Shown piece after piece: positions 45,269-54,060 of a DNA stretch of 64,000 nucleotides. Both the position numbers and the translations under genes were made by a program. Below the pieces are notes generated by a model. The model was not told the DNA's origin, ran no database searches, and saw only the letters and a list, made by a program, of their open reading frames with translations. Origin of the DNA: Pseudomonadota bacterium (GTDB lineage: Bacteria; Pseudomonadota; Alphaproteobacteria; Rhodobacterales; Rhodobacteraceae); NCBI GenBank assembly GCA_038533575.1, contig JBCAYL010000002.1, positions 124,001 through 188,000 on the forward strand, written 5' to 3'. Position 1 is the first letter of the stretch; every line of letters starts with the position of its first letter.

Positions 45269-47191
45269 ATGACCGAGTTCCTGCTTCTGGCCTTCACGTT
45301 TCTCGTCGCGGGGGTGGTTGCCGTGCCCATCGCCACGCGGCTCGGGCTGGGCTCCGTGCTGGGCTATCTCATTGCGGGCATCGTGATCGCGCCGCTTCTC
45401 GCGGCCCTCGGAGTGGACGTCATATCGATCCAGCACTTCGCTGAATTCGGCGTGGTGATGATGCTCTTTCTCGTTGGCCTCGAGCTCGAGCCGAAGCGCC
45501 TCTGGGAGATGCGGGGCACGCTGGCGGGGCTCGGTCTCGGGCATATCCTGACGACGACGCTCATCGTCACCGGGCTTGCCATGCTCTTTGGCCTGGCCTG
45601 GCATTTCGCGCTGACGATCGGGCTCATTTTCTCGCTCTCCTCGACGGCCATCGTCCTTCAGACCCACCAGGAAAAGGGTCTGATGCGGACGGAAGGGGGG
45701 CAGGCCTCCTTTGCGGCGCTCCTCACCGAGGACGTGGCCGTGATCCCCATGCTCGCGCTCCTGCCGCTCCTCGCGATGCCGGAGCTCATGGATGTGGCGG
45801 GCGATGTGGGCCATGGCGGCGATCATTCGGGTGATCACGGGGGCGGCCACGGAGGTGACCACGGCGACGAGCACGGGGATGACCACGGGTCGGGCATGAG
45901 CCTCGTGAGCGGTCTCAACGGGTGGCAGACCGCGCTCGTCTCCTTCGGGGCCATCGGCGCCGTCATCCTCGGCGGCAGCTACCTGACCCGCCCGCTCTTC
46001 CGCTTCATCAGCCAGGCCGGTCTGCGAGAGCTCTTCACCGCCACCGCGCTGATGCTCGTCGTGGGCATCGCCCTCCTCATGGGGCTCGTGGGCCTCTCGG
46101 CGGCGCTGGGCACGTTCCTCGCCGGGGTCGTCCTCGCCAACAGCGAGTACCGCCACGAGCTCGAAAGCGATATCGACCCGTTCCGCGGCCTACTCCTCGG
46201 CCTCTTCTTCATGACCGTGGGGGCGAGCATCAATTTCGGCCTGCTCTTCGAGGCACTGCCCTTCTATCTCGGTCTGACCCTCCTCGCGATGTTCATCAAG
46301 TTCGCCGTGCTCTTCGTACTGGGGACGCTCATCGGCATCCACGGCATGGACCGATGGCTCCTCGCGCTCAGCCTCGCACAGGCGGGGGAGTTCGGCTTCG
46401 TGCTGCTGAGCTTTGTCACCGCCAATGCCATATTGCCCGCCGCCATCGCCGATCAGGCGCTGCTCGTGGTGGCGCTCTCCATGCTCTTCACGCCGCTTCT
46501 CTTCATCTTCTACGAGCGCGTCATCGTCCCCCGCTCGGTGAGCGATCAGACCCGCGAGGCCGACGAGATCGAGGAGCCCGGAGAGATCCTCATTTGCGGC
46601 CGTGGCCGCGTGGGCGGGATTGTGGAGCGCATCGTCTCCGCGGCGGGCTACAAGACGACCGTCGTCGACTACAATTCAAAGCAGATCGCCAACCTGATGA
46701 AGTTCGGCATCAAGACGTATTACGGCGATGCCACGCGCCCCGATCTCCTGCATGCCGCGGGCATCGAGCGGGCGCGCATCATCGTCGTGGCCGTGGACGG
46801 CGAGGAAAGCATCAACACCATCGTGCGCCATGTGATCGAGCACTACCCCCATGTCCACATCATCGCCCGCGCGCGCAACAGGCACCACGTCTACGTGCTC
46901 TGGTCGCTCGGCTGCCGCGACATCATCCGCGAGACCTATGACAGCTCGCTCCGCATGGGTCGCTCGGCCTTCGAGGCGCTGGGCATCGAGCGGCAGGCGG
47001 CGGAGGAGATGGTCGAGGCCTTCAACCAGAACGACCGCGAGGGGATGATCGAGGTGGCCGGGCTCTATGACGCCTCCATCCCTGCCGTGGAGAACGAGCC
47101 CTACGTTCGGAAGGTGCGCGAGATGCTCGAGACACGGGTACCGCAACTCAGCCGCGAGATGCAGGAAATTCAGGCGCGCGCCCGAGGGTAA
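45269..47191 (+). CDS. Kef-type (CPA2) monovalent cation:proton antiporter with TrkA-N domain
   Basis: From ATG 45269 the product has 640 residues. About 12 membrane helices with the Na/H-exchanger core are followed by a TrkA-N nucleotide-binding domain (ILICGRGRVGGIVERIVSAAGY, GxGxxG) and a charged tail. It probably exchanges K+ for H+ under NAD(H)-type control, like KefB/KefC. A loop at about residues 180-210 contains seven histidines and many Asp/Gly, which is unusual for the family and could bind metal. An upstream TTG (45245) has no ribosome site. Confidence 0.9.
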   Translation: MTEFLLLAFTFLVAGVVAVPIATRLGLGSVLGYLIAGIVIAPLLAALGVDVISIQHFAEFGVVMMLFLVGLELEPKRLWEMRGTLAGLGLGHILTTTLIVTGLAMLFGLAWHFALTIGLIFSLSSTAIVLQTHQEKGLMRTEGGQASFAALLTEDVAVIPMLALLPLLAMPELMDVAGDVGHGGDHSGDHGGGHGGDHGDEHGDDHGSGMSLVSGLNGWQTALVSFGAIGAVILGGSYLTRPLFRFISQAGLRELFTATALMLVVGIALLMGLVGLSAALGTFLAGVVLANSEYRHELESDIDPFRGLLLGLFFMTVGASINFGLLFEALPFYLGLTLLAMFIKFAVLFVLGTLIGIHGMDRWLLALSLAQAGEFGFVLLSFVTANAILPAAIADQALLVVALSMLFTPLLFIFYERVIVPRSVSDQTREADEIEEPGEILICGRGRVGGIVERIVSAAGYKTTVVDYNSKQIANLMKFGIKTYYGDATRPDLLHAAGIERARIIVVAVDGEESINTIVRHVIEHYPHVHIIARARNRHHVYVLWSLGCRDIIRETYDSSLRMGRSAFEALGIERQAAEEMVEAFNQNDREGMIEVAGLYDASIPAVENEPYVRKVREMLETRVPQLSREMQEIQARARG

Positions 47192-47306
47192 GTCAGGGCA
47201 AAGCCGGGTGTGAGGCTGTCGGTGCACGGTCGCATGCATCGCTGGAGACAATTCTTGCATTCGTTTGCAAAGAGGCGCATCCTGCCCGCGCAGAAAGGAC
47301 GCACCC

Positions 47307-48296
47307 ATGAGTCTCGACGACCCGAAAAAGATCACGAAAACCGAAATGGAAGCCCGCATCGTACGCTACGGCGACCTCCGGCCTTGCAAGACCGCCTTCA
47401 TCGATGCCCACACGCCGGGTTCCGATCAGAAGGAGAACTTCACCATCATCGGCGGCGGGGTTTCTGAGGCCGCGGACCAGTTCGTCCATCTGCGCGAGAC
47501 ACCGGGCTTCAATATCGGCGCCGCGGGCCAGCCGCCCAAGTGCCGGAATTCGCTGCATTCCCATCGCACCGCCGAGGTCTTCTTCGTGCTCAAGGGCCGC
47601 TGGCGGTTCTTCTGGGGGCGCTGGGGAGATGCGGGTGAGGTCGTGCTCGAGGAGGGGGACATCTTCAACATCCCCACCGGCATCTTCCGCGGCTTCGAGA
47701 ACATCGGCACCGACTACGGGATGATCATGGCGATCCTCGGCGGGGATGACGCCGGGGGCGGGGTGCTCTGGGCACCGCAGGTGATCTCGGACGCGGCGGC
47801 CCACGGCCTCGTGCTGGGCGACAACGGCAAGCTCTACGACACCAAGCAGGGCGCATCGCTTCCCGAGGGGGTGGCGCCCATGGCTCTGGCCTCCGACGAG
47901 GTGCTGGCGCGCATGCCAGAACCCACCACGCAAGACGTGGTGCCCCATTACGTCGCCCGCTACTGGGACCTCGTGGCCCTGAGCGACCGCCAGCCCGCCA
48001 AGGTCATCGGCGAGGCGGCCGTGCTCCGCGACAAGCCGGGCTTCGAGGTGGAGCTGTTGAGCCGTTTCTCGATCCAGGATGCGCCCTACGCCACCGATCG
48101 CCACGAAATCCTGATGCCCATGCGCGGCCATTGGCGGCTAAGCTGGGAAGGGGGCACGACGGTGCTCAACCCAGGCGACACGATGGCTGTCCCGCCGGGT
48201 CTCGAGCGCTCACTCGCCCCGGCGATGACGGGCGAGGCAAGCCTCTACAGAGTGCTGAGCACCGACGACCCCGCAGGCCCGACGCAGCCCCGCTGA
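47307..48296 (+). CDS. Bicupin-domain protein
   Basis: The 329-residue product starts at an ATG with AAAGGA upstream. Cupin 1 (about 70-150) has SLHSHRTAEVFFVLKGRWRFFWG and GDIFNIPTGIFRGFEN. Cupin 2 (about 255-315) is weaker, with RHEILMPMRGHWRLSWEGG and PGDTMAVPPG. The histidine pair of the first cupin may bind a metal, as in gentisate-type dioxygenases or regulators, but the enzyme is not identified. No close operon partner on the same strand. Confidence 0.8.
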   Translation: MSLDDPKKITKTEMEARIVRYGDLRPCKTAFIDAHTPGSDQKENFTIIGGGVSEAADQFVHLRETPGFNIGAAGQPPKCRNSLHSHRTAEVFFVLKGRWRFFWGRWGDAGEVVLEEGDIFNIPTGIFRGFENIGTDYGMIMAILGGDDAGGGVLWAPQVISDAAAHGLVLGDNGKLYDTKQGASLPEGVAPMALASDEVLARMPEPTTQDVVPHYVARYWDLVALSDRQPAKVIGEAAVLRDKPGFEVELLSRFSIQDAPYATDRHEILMPMRGHWRLSWEGGTTVLNPGDTMAVPPGLERSLAPAMTGEASLYRVLSTDDPAGPTQPR

Positions 48297-48500
48297 GCGC
48301 AGCGGCGTCAAGGCCCGCGAAAGCTGCCCGCGTTAGGGCGGCAGAACTCGTACTCGGCGCGCACACAAGCCAAACGCGAAGCATCGGCAAAGGCCAAACG
48401 TCCAATCGCTTAAAGGTGCGCAGGGCCATAGCGCGCGTCGTTAAGACTTTGGCAATAAACGCTTGTGGACGCTTCAGGCCCTCAGCGCACGCCGTCGGAT

Positions 48501-49166
48501 CTACGGCGTTTCCGGGAGCCGCTCTGACGCCCAGACCGCCGCCTGGGTCCGGTTCTTGACCCCGATCTTCTGATAGCAGGTGCGGAGATAGACCTTCACC
48601 GTCGCCTCGCAGATGCCGAGCGCGTTGGCGATGTCCTTGTTGGACCCGCCTTCTCGAAGCTTGAGCATCACGGCGCTTTCGCGCGGCGAGAGCGGCGCGA
48701 CCTGGGGGCCGCTTTTCCAGGTCGTGGCCGCAATTGAGGAGCGAGGGTGCTGTTGCCTGCGGCCGTTGCCGAGCTTGAGCGTCTTGCCGTTACGGGCACT
48801 CGGCTCCACGACGCGGTAGCCCTGCATCGCCACGGCGAGCACACCGACGAGTGTCTCGGTGGGTTCGTCTTCGGGCATAACGGCGAGCACGTCTTCGTCG
48901 AGCGCTACGCGCAGCGCGGAGCAAACGTTCTCGGGTGCGATGATCATCATGCGGCACTCCGGGCAAAGCGCACGCACCTCGACGACCTGATTGGTAATTT
49001 CGCCGACGGGACGGCGGGTATGAAGAACGACGAGGTCGGTCGGGTCGATCTCCGTGACGTCCTGCGTGGTTGCGCAAACCTGCCGGATGTCAAATCCGCG
49101 TTGCTCGCAAGTGGACTTCAAAATGTCCCGCACCATATGAATTTTACTGATTATGCAAACGGCCAT
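48501..49166 (-). CDS. LuxR-type response regulator with a degenerate receiver domain
   Basis: Start is ATG 49166 with a perfect GGAGG eight bases upstream; the product has 221 residues. Residues 1-120 follow the receiver fold. However, the acidic pair is missing at the N-terminus (CIISKIHMV), the phospho-acceptor position is His (DLVVLHTRRP), and the conserved Lys is absent. The C-terminal GerE-type HTH (about 158-215) is intact: LSPRESAVMLKLREGGSNKDIANALGI..ATVKVYLR. It probably works without phosphorylation. It is divergent from the next regulator and likely controls the secretion island. Confidence 0.85.
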   Translation of the reverse strand: MAVCIISKIHMVRDILKSTCEQRGFDIRQVCATTQDVTEIDPTDLVVLHTRRPVGEITNQVVEVRALCPECRMMIIAPENVCSALRVALDEDVLAVMPEDEPTETLVGVLAVAMQGYRVVEPSARNGKTLKLGNGRRQQHPRSSIAATTWKSGPQVAPLSPRESAVMLKLREGGSNKDIANALGICEATVKVYLRTCYQKIGVKNRTQAAVWASERLPETP

Positions 49167-49715
49167 CAAACAAACCTCCAAAATCACACACGCTAATATG
49201 CGGTCTTCTACTAAATATGACCGTGAGGAGGAGTGGGGCGAAGTCGCAAGAAATCGCCCATTCGGCTCCGAACCACGGTTTGACCTTGTTAACCAAACGT
49301 TAGCTTGTAGGTCTCAATATCACCAAGGTGTTTGTGCGTCGGCTTAGGCGTACCACTTCGGTGCTAGGCTGGAGCTAAGCTCCGCGCGCAAAGCTGCGCG
49401 AAGCCCGTTAAAAAAGTCATTTGTTCGCAACCACTAGGCGCGCGCCTTCCCCCATCGGCGCAATCGTCTTGTTTTGGAAACAATTAGTTTCACATCTGAG
49501 TCGGATCGCGCTGTGGTTGCATGGCGGCATAGACTTGCTCGCTTGAGTGGGCAAAAGCGGTAATTTGATTCGTAAGATTTGCACCTTCACGGTGACCTAG
49601 TGTCACGAACCCACCTCCCAGTGGCAGGTTTCTGACCGGTCGGGTTAAGCCTCATGCTTCCTTACGTCACGTCGCCCCTATGGTACCTTGGCTGCGTTAC
49701 ACCGGGGGAAATTTG
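49167..49715. other. Divergent regulatory region of the secretion island
   Basis: About 550 bases without a gene, visibly lower in GC than its neighbours. It contains several inverted repeats: GGAGCT-A-AGCTCC (49371-49383), CGCGC-AAAGCT-GCGCG (49385-49400), GAAAC-AATTA-GTTTC (49477-49491) and GTGAC-CTAGT-GTCAC (49592-49606). It also has TTAA-N7-TTAG (49289-49303), one base off the CtrA-box form. It must hold the promoters of both LuxR-type genes; exact -10/-35 boxes are not clear. Confidence 0.6.
49592..49606. promoter_or_regulatory. Inverted repeat, possible operator
   Basis: GTGAC-CTAGT-GTCAC, 110 bases upstream of the PAS/LuxR regulator start. The size and spacing suit a dimeric HTH regulator; the bound protein is unknown. 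Confidence 0.35.
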
Positions 49716-50762
49716 ATGAATGTGTTTAGCTGGGGCGGGGTCTCTGCGCCTACGTACTGTCAGTCAGCTGCCCTGAGAAAAAATCTGACGACGATCTGTG
49801 ACGGCGCATTTGTGCGCATCGATGTAAATGGTGCAAGGCTCCTCCTGAAAACATCCAACCGCTCGCCCTTGGCGGGCCCTGTCGACCTCGGTCTGCCGCG
49901 GTCGGCCGCAGCGCGCGTTGATGGCGCGCCTGGTGAAATCGTGGCGCTCGAGTTGCTCAAGCCCGACGCCAGCGACCTACCGCCGCTCACGGAAGCAGGC
50001 AGTGGTAAAAAATGGCTGGCCTTCGCCTGTACTTTCGCGAACGGCGCCGTCGACCACATTTTTCTCAGCCTGCGCAGCGATCAGGCGGACATCCACGTGG
50101 AAAGCATCCTAAGAGCCGTTTGGCCGGTCCTTCGGGCCGATTGTATCAAGGAAGTGCATAGCCCGGAAGCGGAGACGGCCATCAGCGCCATGCTCTGGAC
50201 TGTGTCGAAGAAGAGCGACTCCGCGATCTTCGTCCTCAACATGACCTGCGAAGTCATGCACATGAATGCCGCCGGTCGTGACATGCTCGCCTCCAAAGAG
50301 CTGCTCTCAGAGAGCTGTTCAGGGTTGACCTGCAGCGCGGCTTCTCAGACCAGTGCGCTCCACAAGGCCGTGCGAACCTGTGCCCTTGAGACGTCGCAGG
50401 ATACCGATTTCATCCTGCTTCTCGACAGTGCGGACGGGACCTCCCGCGTGCCGGTGTCGCTGTCGCGCCACCAGGCCTCGCAGACTTCGCAGCCGCTGGT
50501 CGTCGCGATCGTGCCGCAGCAACCGGACCGCCGCCGCATCGAACAGCTCGCGCTGACGATGGGGCTCACACAGTCCGAAGCGCGGGTCGCTGCGCTCATG
50601 CAGACCGGTCTCCCCAATCGTGAGGCGGCGCGTGTCGCCGGCCTCAAGGAACAGACATTCAGTACTTATTCAAAGCGCGTGCTCGCCAAGCTCAACGTGA
50701 GCTGCCGGGCCGAGATGGCGCATATGCTGACGTGGCAAGGATCTCTGGGGCGCGTGTCATGA
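49716..50762 (+). CDS. LuxR-type transcriptional regulator with PAS-like segment
   Basis: ATG 49716 is preceded by GGGGGA; the product has 348 residues. An N-terminal region (1-150) has no recognised family. A PAS-like stretch follows (about 170-260, AIFVLNMTCEVMHMNAAGRDML). The C-terminal HTH lies at 282-342 (LTQSEARVAALMQTGLPNREAARVAGLKEQTFSTYSKRVLAKL), LuxR_C-like. It probably senses an unknown signal and drives the secretion genes to its right. Its stop overlaps the next ATG (ATGA), so the membrane protein is made together with it. Confidence 0.82.
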   Translation: MNVFSWGGVSAPTYCQSAALRKNLTTICDGAFVRIDVNGARLLLKTSNRSPLAGPVDLGLPRSAAARVDGAPGEIVALELLKPDASDLPPLTEAGSGKKWLAFACTFANGAVDHIFLSLRSDQADIHVESILRAVWPVLRADCIKEVHSPEAETAISAMLWTVSKKSDSAIFVLNMTCEVMHMNAAGRDMLASKELLSESCSGLTCSAASQTSALHKAVRTCALETSQDTDFILLLDSADGTSRVPVSLSRHQASQTSQPLVVAIVPQQPDRRRIEQLALTMGLTQSEARVAALMQTGLPNREAARVAGLKEQTFSTYSKRVLAKLNVSCRAEMAHMLTWQGSLGRVS

Positions 50763-51409
50763 ACAAGATCTTGGCGAACGGCGAATACGAGAAGAGCACA
50801 ACTTCGGACCTTCAGCCCCTCGTGGCCCGGTCCGACCAACGGGTCGATCCGAAATCGGAACCTGGCGACAGGGCCACCAAGGCCCGGGGCGCCGATCCGC
50901 GCGAGGCCGCAGCGCAGGATGGGTCGCGCACAGCGCCTCAGCCTGCGGCCACTGCTCGCCTGACCGAGACTGACCTCCGGGCACTGCAGCGCACGCTCCT
51001 GACCGGCGACGCCGCTTTGGCGCGGCGGTCTGATCTGGGGGAGTTGAACACCCGGATCGTCCGGATGTTCGAGACGCTCAAGAAGGGTGTCGGCGAGATG
51101 TATGTCTCCAAAGCCGAGGCCGACCGCTTGATGCTGAGCGAGCGGATCGACACGCTCGAAGACGCAGTGAACCGCATGGAAGGTGCGCTGCGAATCGAGC
51201 TCGAGCCGGTGCTTCGGGAGGCCGTCGCGCAGGTGATGGCCGAGCAGGTCGCGTCTCGTCCGCGTCGCGGTCGCTTCCTTTGGACAGGCCTTGTTTTGCT
51301 GGCGGGGCTGGCTCTTGGGGCGTTCTTCCAGGACCAGCTCGTGGGGCTCATGGCCCAGATCGAATCGCTGATCTCTATCGGCGCCTCGCGTTTCCTTGAG
51401 AATTCGTGA
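50759..51409 (+). CDS. Single-span membrane protein with coiled coil
   Basis: A 216-residue product. A charged, Pro/Ala-rich, probably disordered N-terminus (1-65) leads to a helical coiled-coil region (about 70-165), a basic patch RPRRGR and one membrane helix (173-190). About 25 residues outside the cytoplasm end the chain. I do not recognise the family. Translational coupling to the LuxR-type gene (ATGA overlap) points to a joint role, perhaps as a membrane partner of the regulator or an accessory of the secretion machine; both are inference. Confidence 0.7.
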   Translation: MNKILANGEYEKSTTSDLQPLVARSDQRVDPKSEPGDRATKARGADPREAAAQDGSRTAPQPAATARLTETDLRALQRTLLTGDAALARRSDLGELNTRIVRMFETLKKGVGEMYVSKAEADRLMLSERIDTLEDAVNRMEGALRIELEPVLREAVAQVMAEQVASRPRRGRFLWTGLVLLAGLALGAFFQDQLVGLMAQIESLISIGASRFLENS

Positions 51410-51466
51410 ATTTTGTACCCAAAAAGGGGCATTTCTGAGGCGCTTGGTTTGGTTGTGTAATTTCAG

Positions 51467-51488
51467 AAGGCAATTTCTGCCTTTGTTT
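51467..51488 (+). terminator. Weak rho-independent terminator after the coiled-coil gene
   Basis: AAGGCA (51467-51472) and TGCCTT (51478-51483) pair around a 5-base loop, followed by TTGTTTA. It lies between the regulator/membrane-protein pair and the RTX gene and would partly separate the two transcripts. Confidence 0.4.
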
Positions 51489-51560
51489 ATCCGCCGGTCT
51501 GTGCCGGCACGTTTGGGGGAAGTTCAACAGTGGGCGGCTTAGCCGTCAGGTTTGATCGGA

Positions 51561-51586
51561 CTCCGCTTATTAACGGAGAAGTGAGA
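51561..51586 (+). promoter_or_regulatory. Ribosome site of the RTX gene partly enclosed in a hairpin
   Basis: CTCCG (51561-51565) can pair with CGGAG (51574-51578), the core of the CGGAGAAG ribosome site eight bases before the ATG. The loop is A/T-rich. Such sequestration could tune RTX translation. Confidence 0.35.
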
Positions 51587-54009
51587 TGGCAAATCCAGAC
51601 GGTACTCCCACCTGGAAGGTGTGTGATCCCAACTGTGACATCGAATACAGCGACAGCAAATTCGACGTAAACTACAACGATGGCACCTACGAATACGGTG
51701 ACAACAACGCAGACCAGATTGACCTCAACGAACCGGAGTCGGCACACAACGCCGAAGCGGGCGCAGGCAACGACGCCGTTTACGGCGACGACATCTGGAA
51801 CATCATCGACGGTGAAGAAGGCCAGGACTACCTCGAAGGTGGTGGCGGCAACGACCAGATCTTCGGTGGCACCGGCAATGACTTCATCTACGGCGGCGAC
51901 AATGACTCGCAGACGAACGAAGTCGATCCCGAGAACGGCCTTTTCGACGACGATTGCATCGACGGCGAAGCAGGCTGCGACTATATCGACGGCGAGCAGG
52001 GCGACGACCTCCTCAAGGGCGGTCAGGACTCTGACATCATGTTTGGCGGTCTCGGCGACGACACCATGTTCGGTGACGACGGCGACGGCGACTACACCAA
52101 CGACCTGAGTGCGGCTGCCAACGAGCGCGGCTCCGACGACTGGATGTCCGGCGGCGAAGGCGACGATTGCATGGACGGCGAGTCCGGCAACGACTGCATG
52201 TGGGGCGATGATGGTGACGACACCATGTATGGCCGCACGGGCGACGACCGCATGTCCGGTGGCGAGGGCAACGACAGCATGGCTGGCGGCCTCGGCGACG
52301 ACATGATCGCTGGTAACGACGGTGACGACGAGATCTTCGGCGACATCTTCCCCGGCGACAACACGGGCGTCGGTGCTGATCCGGGCGAGGGCGACAAGGG
52401 CCCGATCCCTGGCGGCGACGACTGCATCTTCGGCGGAAACGGTGACGACACGGTCGATGCCGGTGAAGGCGACGACGTTGTCTACGGTAACGCCGACAAT
52501 GACCTGCTTTTCGGTGGCCGTGGTGACGACACCATGGACGGCGGTTCCGGCCGTGACGACATGCAGGGCGATGCCGGCAAGGACCAGATGCGTGGTTCCG
52601 GCGGCAACGACAAGATGCACGGTGGTGCGCAGGCCGACGTTCTGTTCGGTGACTTCGCAATGTCCGCGGAAGTCAGCCACGCAGGCTACGGAAATCTCGA
52701 CTGGGTCGGCGATTGTTGCGAAGTGACCAACGGCGAAGAATCCGTCCGTGAAGCCGTCTACTTCGACGACAATGGCGAACCTCTGTTCTGCCCGACTTGC
52801 GACTTCTCGGATATCCATGAAGACGCAGGCAACGACGTCATCCGCGGTGGCGGCGGCAAAGACAAGATCTTTGGCGAAGACGGCAATGACCGCCTCTACG
52901 GCAACAAGGGTGATGACGACATCTGGGGTGGTAACAACAACGATAGCGTCACCGGCGGCAACGGCGATGATGAGATCTGGGGTAACGACGGAGATGATTG
53001 CCTGTACGGCCAGAATGGTGAAGACACCATTGAAGGCAACGAAGGCGACGACAAAATCCGCGGCGGTGAAGACAACGATTGTCTGTTCGGCAACAATGGC
53101 GAAGACAAGATGCACGGGGATGATGGCGACGACTTCATGTCCGGCGGTGCCAATGCTGACATGATGTTCGGTGGCGAAGACAACGACCAGATGTACGGTG
53201 ACGGCGGCAACGACCGCATGTTCGGCAACGAAGGCAACGACTACATGGAAGGCGGCGGTGGTGCTGACTTCATGAAAGGTGGTTCCGGCGATGACGTCAT
53301 GCTCGGTAACGCTGGCTTCGACGAACTTGCTGGTGGGTCTGGCGACGATTGCCTCTACGGCAACGAGGGCAGCGACGATCTGTTCGGCGACCTCGGCGAC
53401 GACAGCCTCTATGGTGGTATCGGTGACGATGACCTCGATGGCGGAGACGACAACGACTACCTCGTTGGCGGCGAAGGCAACGACGATCTCACCGGCGGCG
53501 AAGGCAAGGATGTGTTCATCATCGACCTGATCTGGAACGGCACCGACATGTCGTCCGTTGCAGGAGAGGACACCATCCATGACTTCGACATCGATGAGGA
53601 TCTCGACACCATCCTGTACCGTGTGACCAACGTCGGCGCAGGTAAGGGCGCTAGCTCGTCCGATGCCTTCCAGGTGCTTCAGGGAACGGCCAGCGACATC
53701 GAAGAGCCCAACGGCCAGGCGGTTGTCATGGAAGTCAACGGCACCGACACTCAGATCGAGGTCAACGGGTCTCTCCTGCTGATCAAGGGTCTGACCAACG
53801 GTCCGAGCACCTACACGTCCATCGGCAACGATGCTCTGCCCATCGGCGGCGTCGGCATCAACTCGGCTGCCTCTGGCAACCCGAACTACCTGCCGATCGA
53901 TGTCGTAGCACGGGACGCCATTGGCGACGATGGGTTCCCCTACGACGACGAGCACGACTACTTCGACACGTATGACATGCTCTGCGTGCACCCTGACACC
54001 GCGACCTAA
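51586..54009 (+). CDS. Acidic cysteine-bearing RTX calcium-binding protein, probable type I secretion substrate
   Basis: The 807-residue product is extremely rich in Asp and Gly. About 45-50 RTX-type nonapeptides (GGxGxDxxx and variants such as GDDGDDTMYG) fill residues 65-350 and 410-640. A 55-residue non-repeat insert divides them (about 355-410), and a 165-residue C-terminal region follows. RTX repeats bind Ca2+ and fold outside the cell after type I export; the exporter genes follow directly. No Sec signal peptide. About 15 cysteines, mostly inside repeats (DDCMDG, NDCLFG, DDCLYG) and as CDPNC, DCC and CPTC, are exceptional for RTX proteins. Lower GC than its neighbours. Confidence 0.88.
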   Translation: MANPDGTPTWKVCDPNCDIEYSDSKFDVNYNDGTYEYGDNNADQIDLNEPESAHNAEAGAGNDAVYGDDIWNIIDGEEGQDYLEGGGGNDQIFGGTGNDFIYGGDNDSQTNEVDPENGLFDDDCIDGEAGCDYIDGEQGDDLLKGGQDSDIMFGGLGDDTMFGDDGDGDYTNDLSAAANERGSDDWMSGGEGDDCMDGESGNDCMWGDDGDDTMYGRTGDDRMSGGEGNDSMAGGLGDDMIAGNDGDDEIFGDIFPGDNTGVGADPGEGDKGPIPGGDDCIFGGNGDDTVDAGEGDDVVYGNADNDLLFGGRGDDTMDGGSGRDDMQGDAGKDQMRGSGGNDKMHGGAQADVLFGDFAMSAEVSHAGYGNLDWVGDCCEVTNGEESVREAVYFDDNGEPLFCPTCDFSDIHEDAGNDVIRGGGGKDKIFGEDGNDRLYGNKGDDDIWGGNNNDSVTGGNGDDEIWGNDGDDCLYGQNGEDTIEGNEGDDKIRGGEDNDCLFGNNGEDKMHGDDGDDFMSGGANADMMFGGEDNDQMYGDGGNDRMFGNEGNDYMEGGGGADFMKGGSGDDVMLGNAGFDELAGGSGDDCLYGNEGSDDLFGDLGDDSLYGGIGDDDLDGGDDNDYLVGGEGNDDLTGGEGKDVFIIDLIWNGTDMSSVAGEDTIHDFDIDEDLDTILYRVTNVGAGKGASSSDAFQVLQGTASDIEEPNGQAVVMEVNGTDTQIEVNGSLLLIKGLTNGPSTYTSIGNDALPIGGVGINSAASGNPNYLPIDVVARDAIGDDGFPYDDEHDYFDTYDMLCVHPDTAT

Positions 54010-54021
54010 GCGTCACGGCAT

Positions 54022-54060
54022 AAAGTGGCCCGGTCCCAGCAATGAGGCCGGGCCACTTTT
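54022..54060 (+). terminator. Strong rho-independent terminator after the RTX gene
   Basis: AAAGTGGCCCGG (54022-54033) and CCGGGCCACTTT (54048-54059) form a perfect 12-bp stem with a 14-base loop and a TTTT end, just after the RTX stop. It would end the abundant RTX transcript or lower readthrough into the secretion genes. Confidence 0.88.

Noticed and set aside
51487-53991. Long antisense open frame opposite the RTX gene
   Set aside because: Its Val/Ala-rich pattern is just the reverse reading of the GD repeats; no ribosome site or family, and the plus-strand RTX frame explains the sequence.
51586-54009. RTX DNA repeats as a CRISPR or satellite array
   Set aside because: Repeats follow a 27-base coding period with varied sequence and one open frame; they encode nonapeptides.
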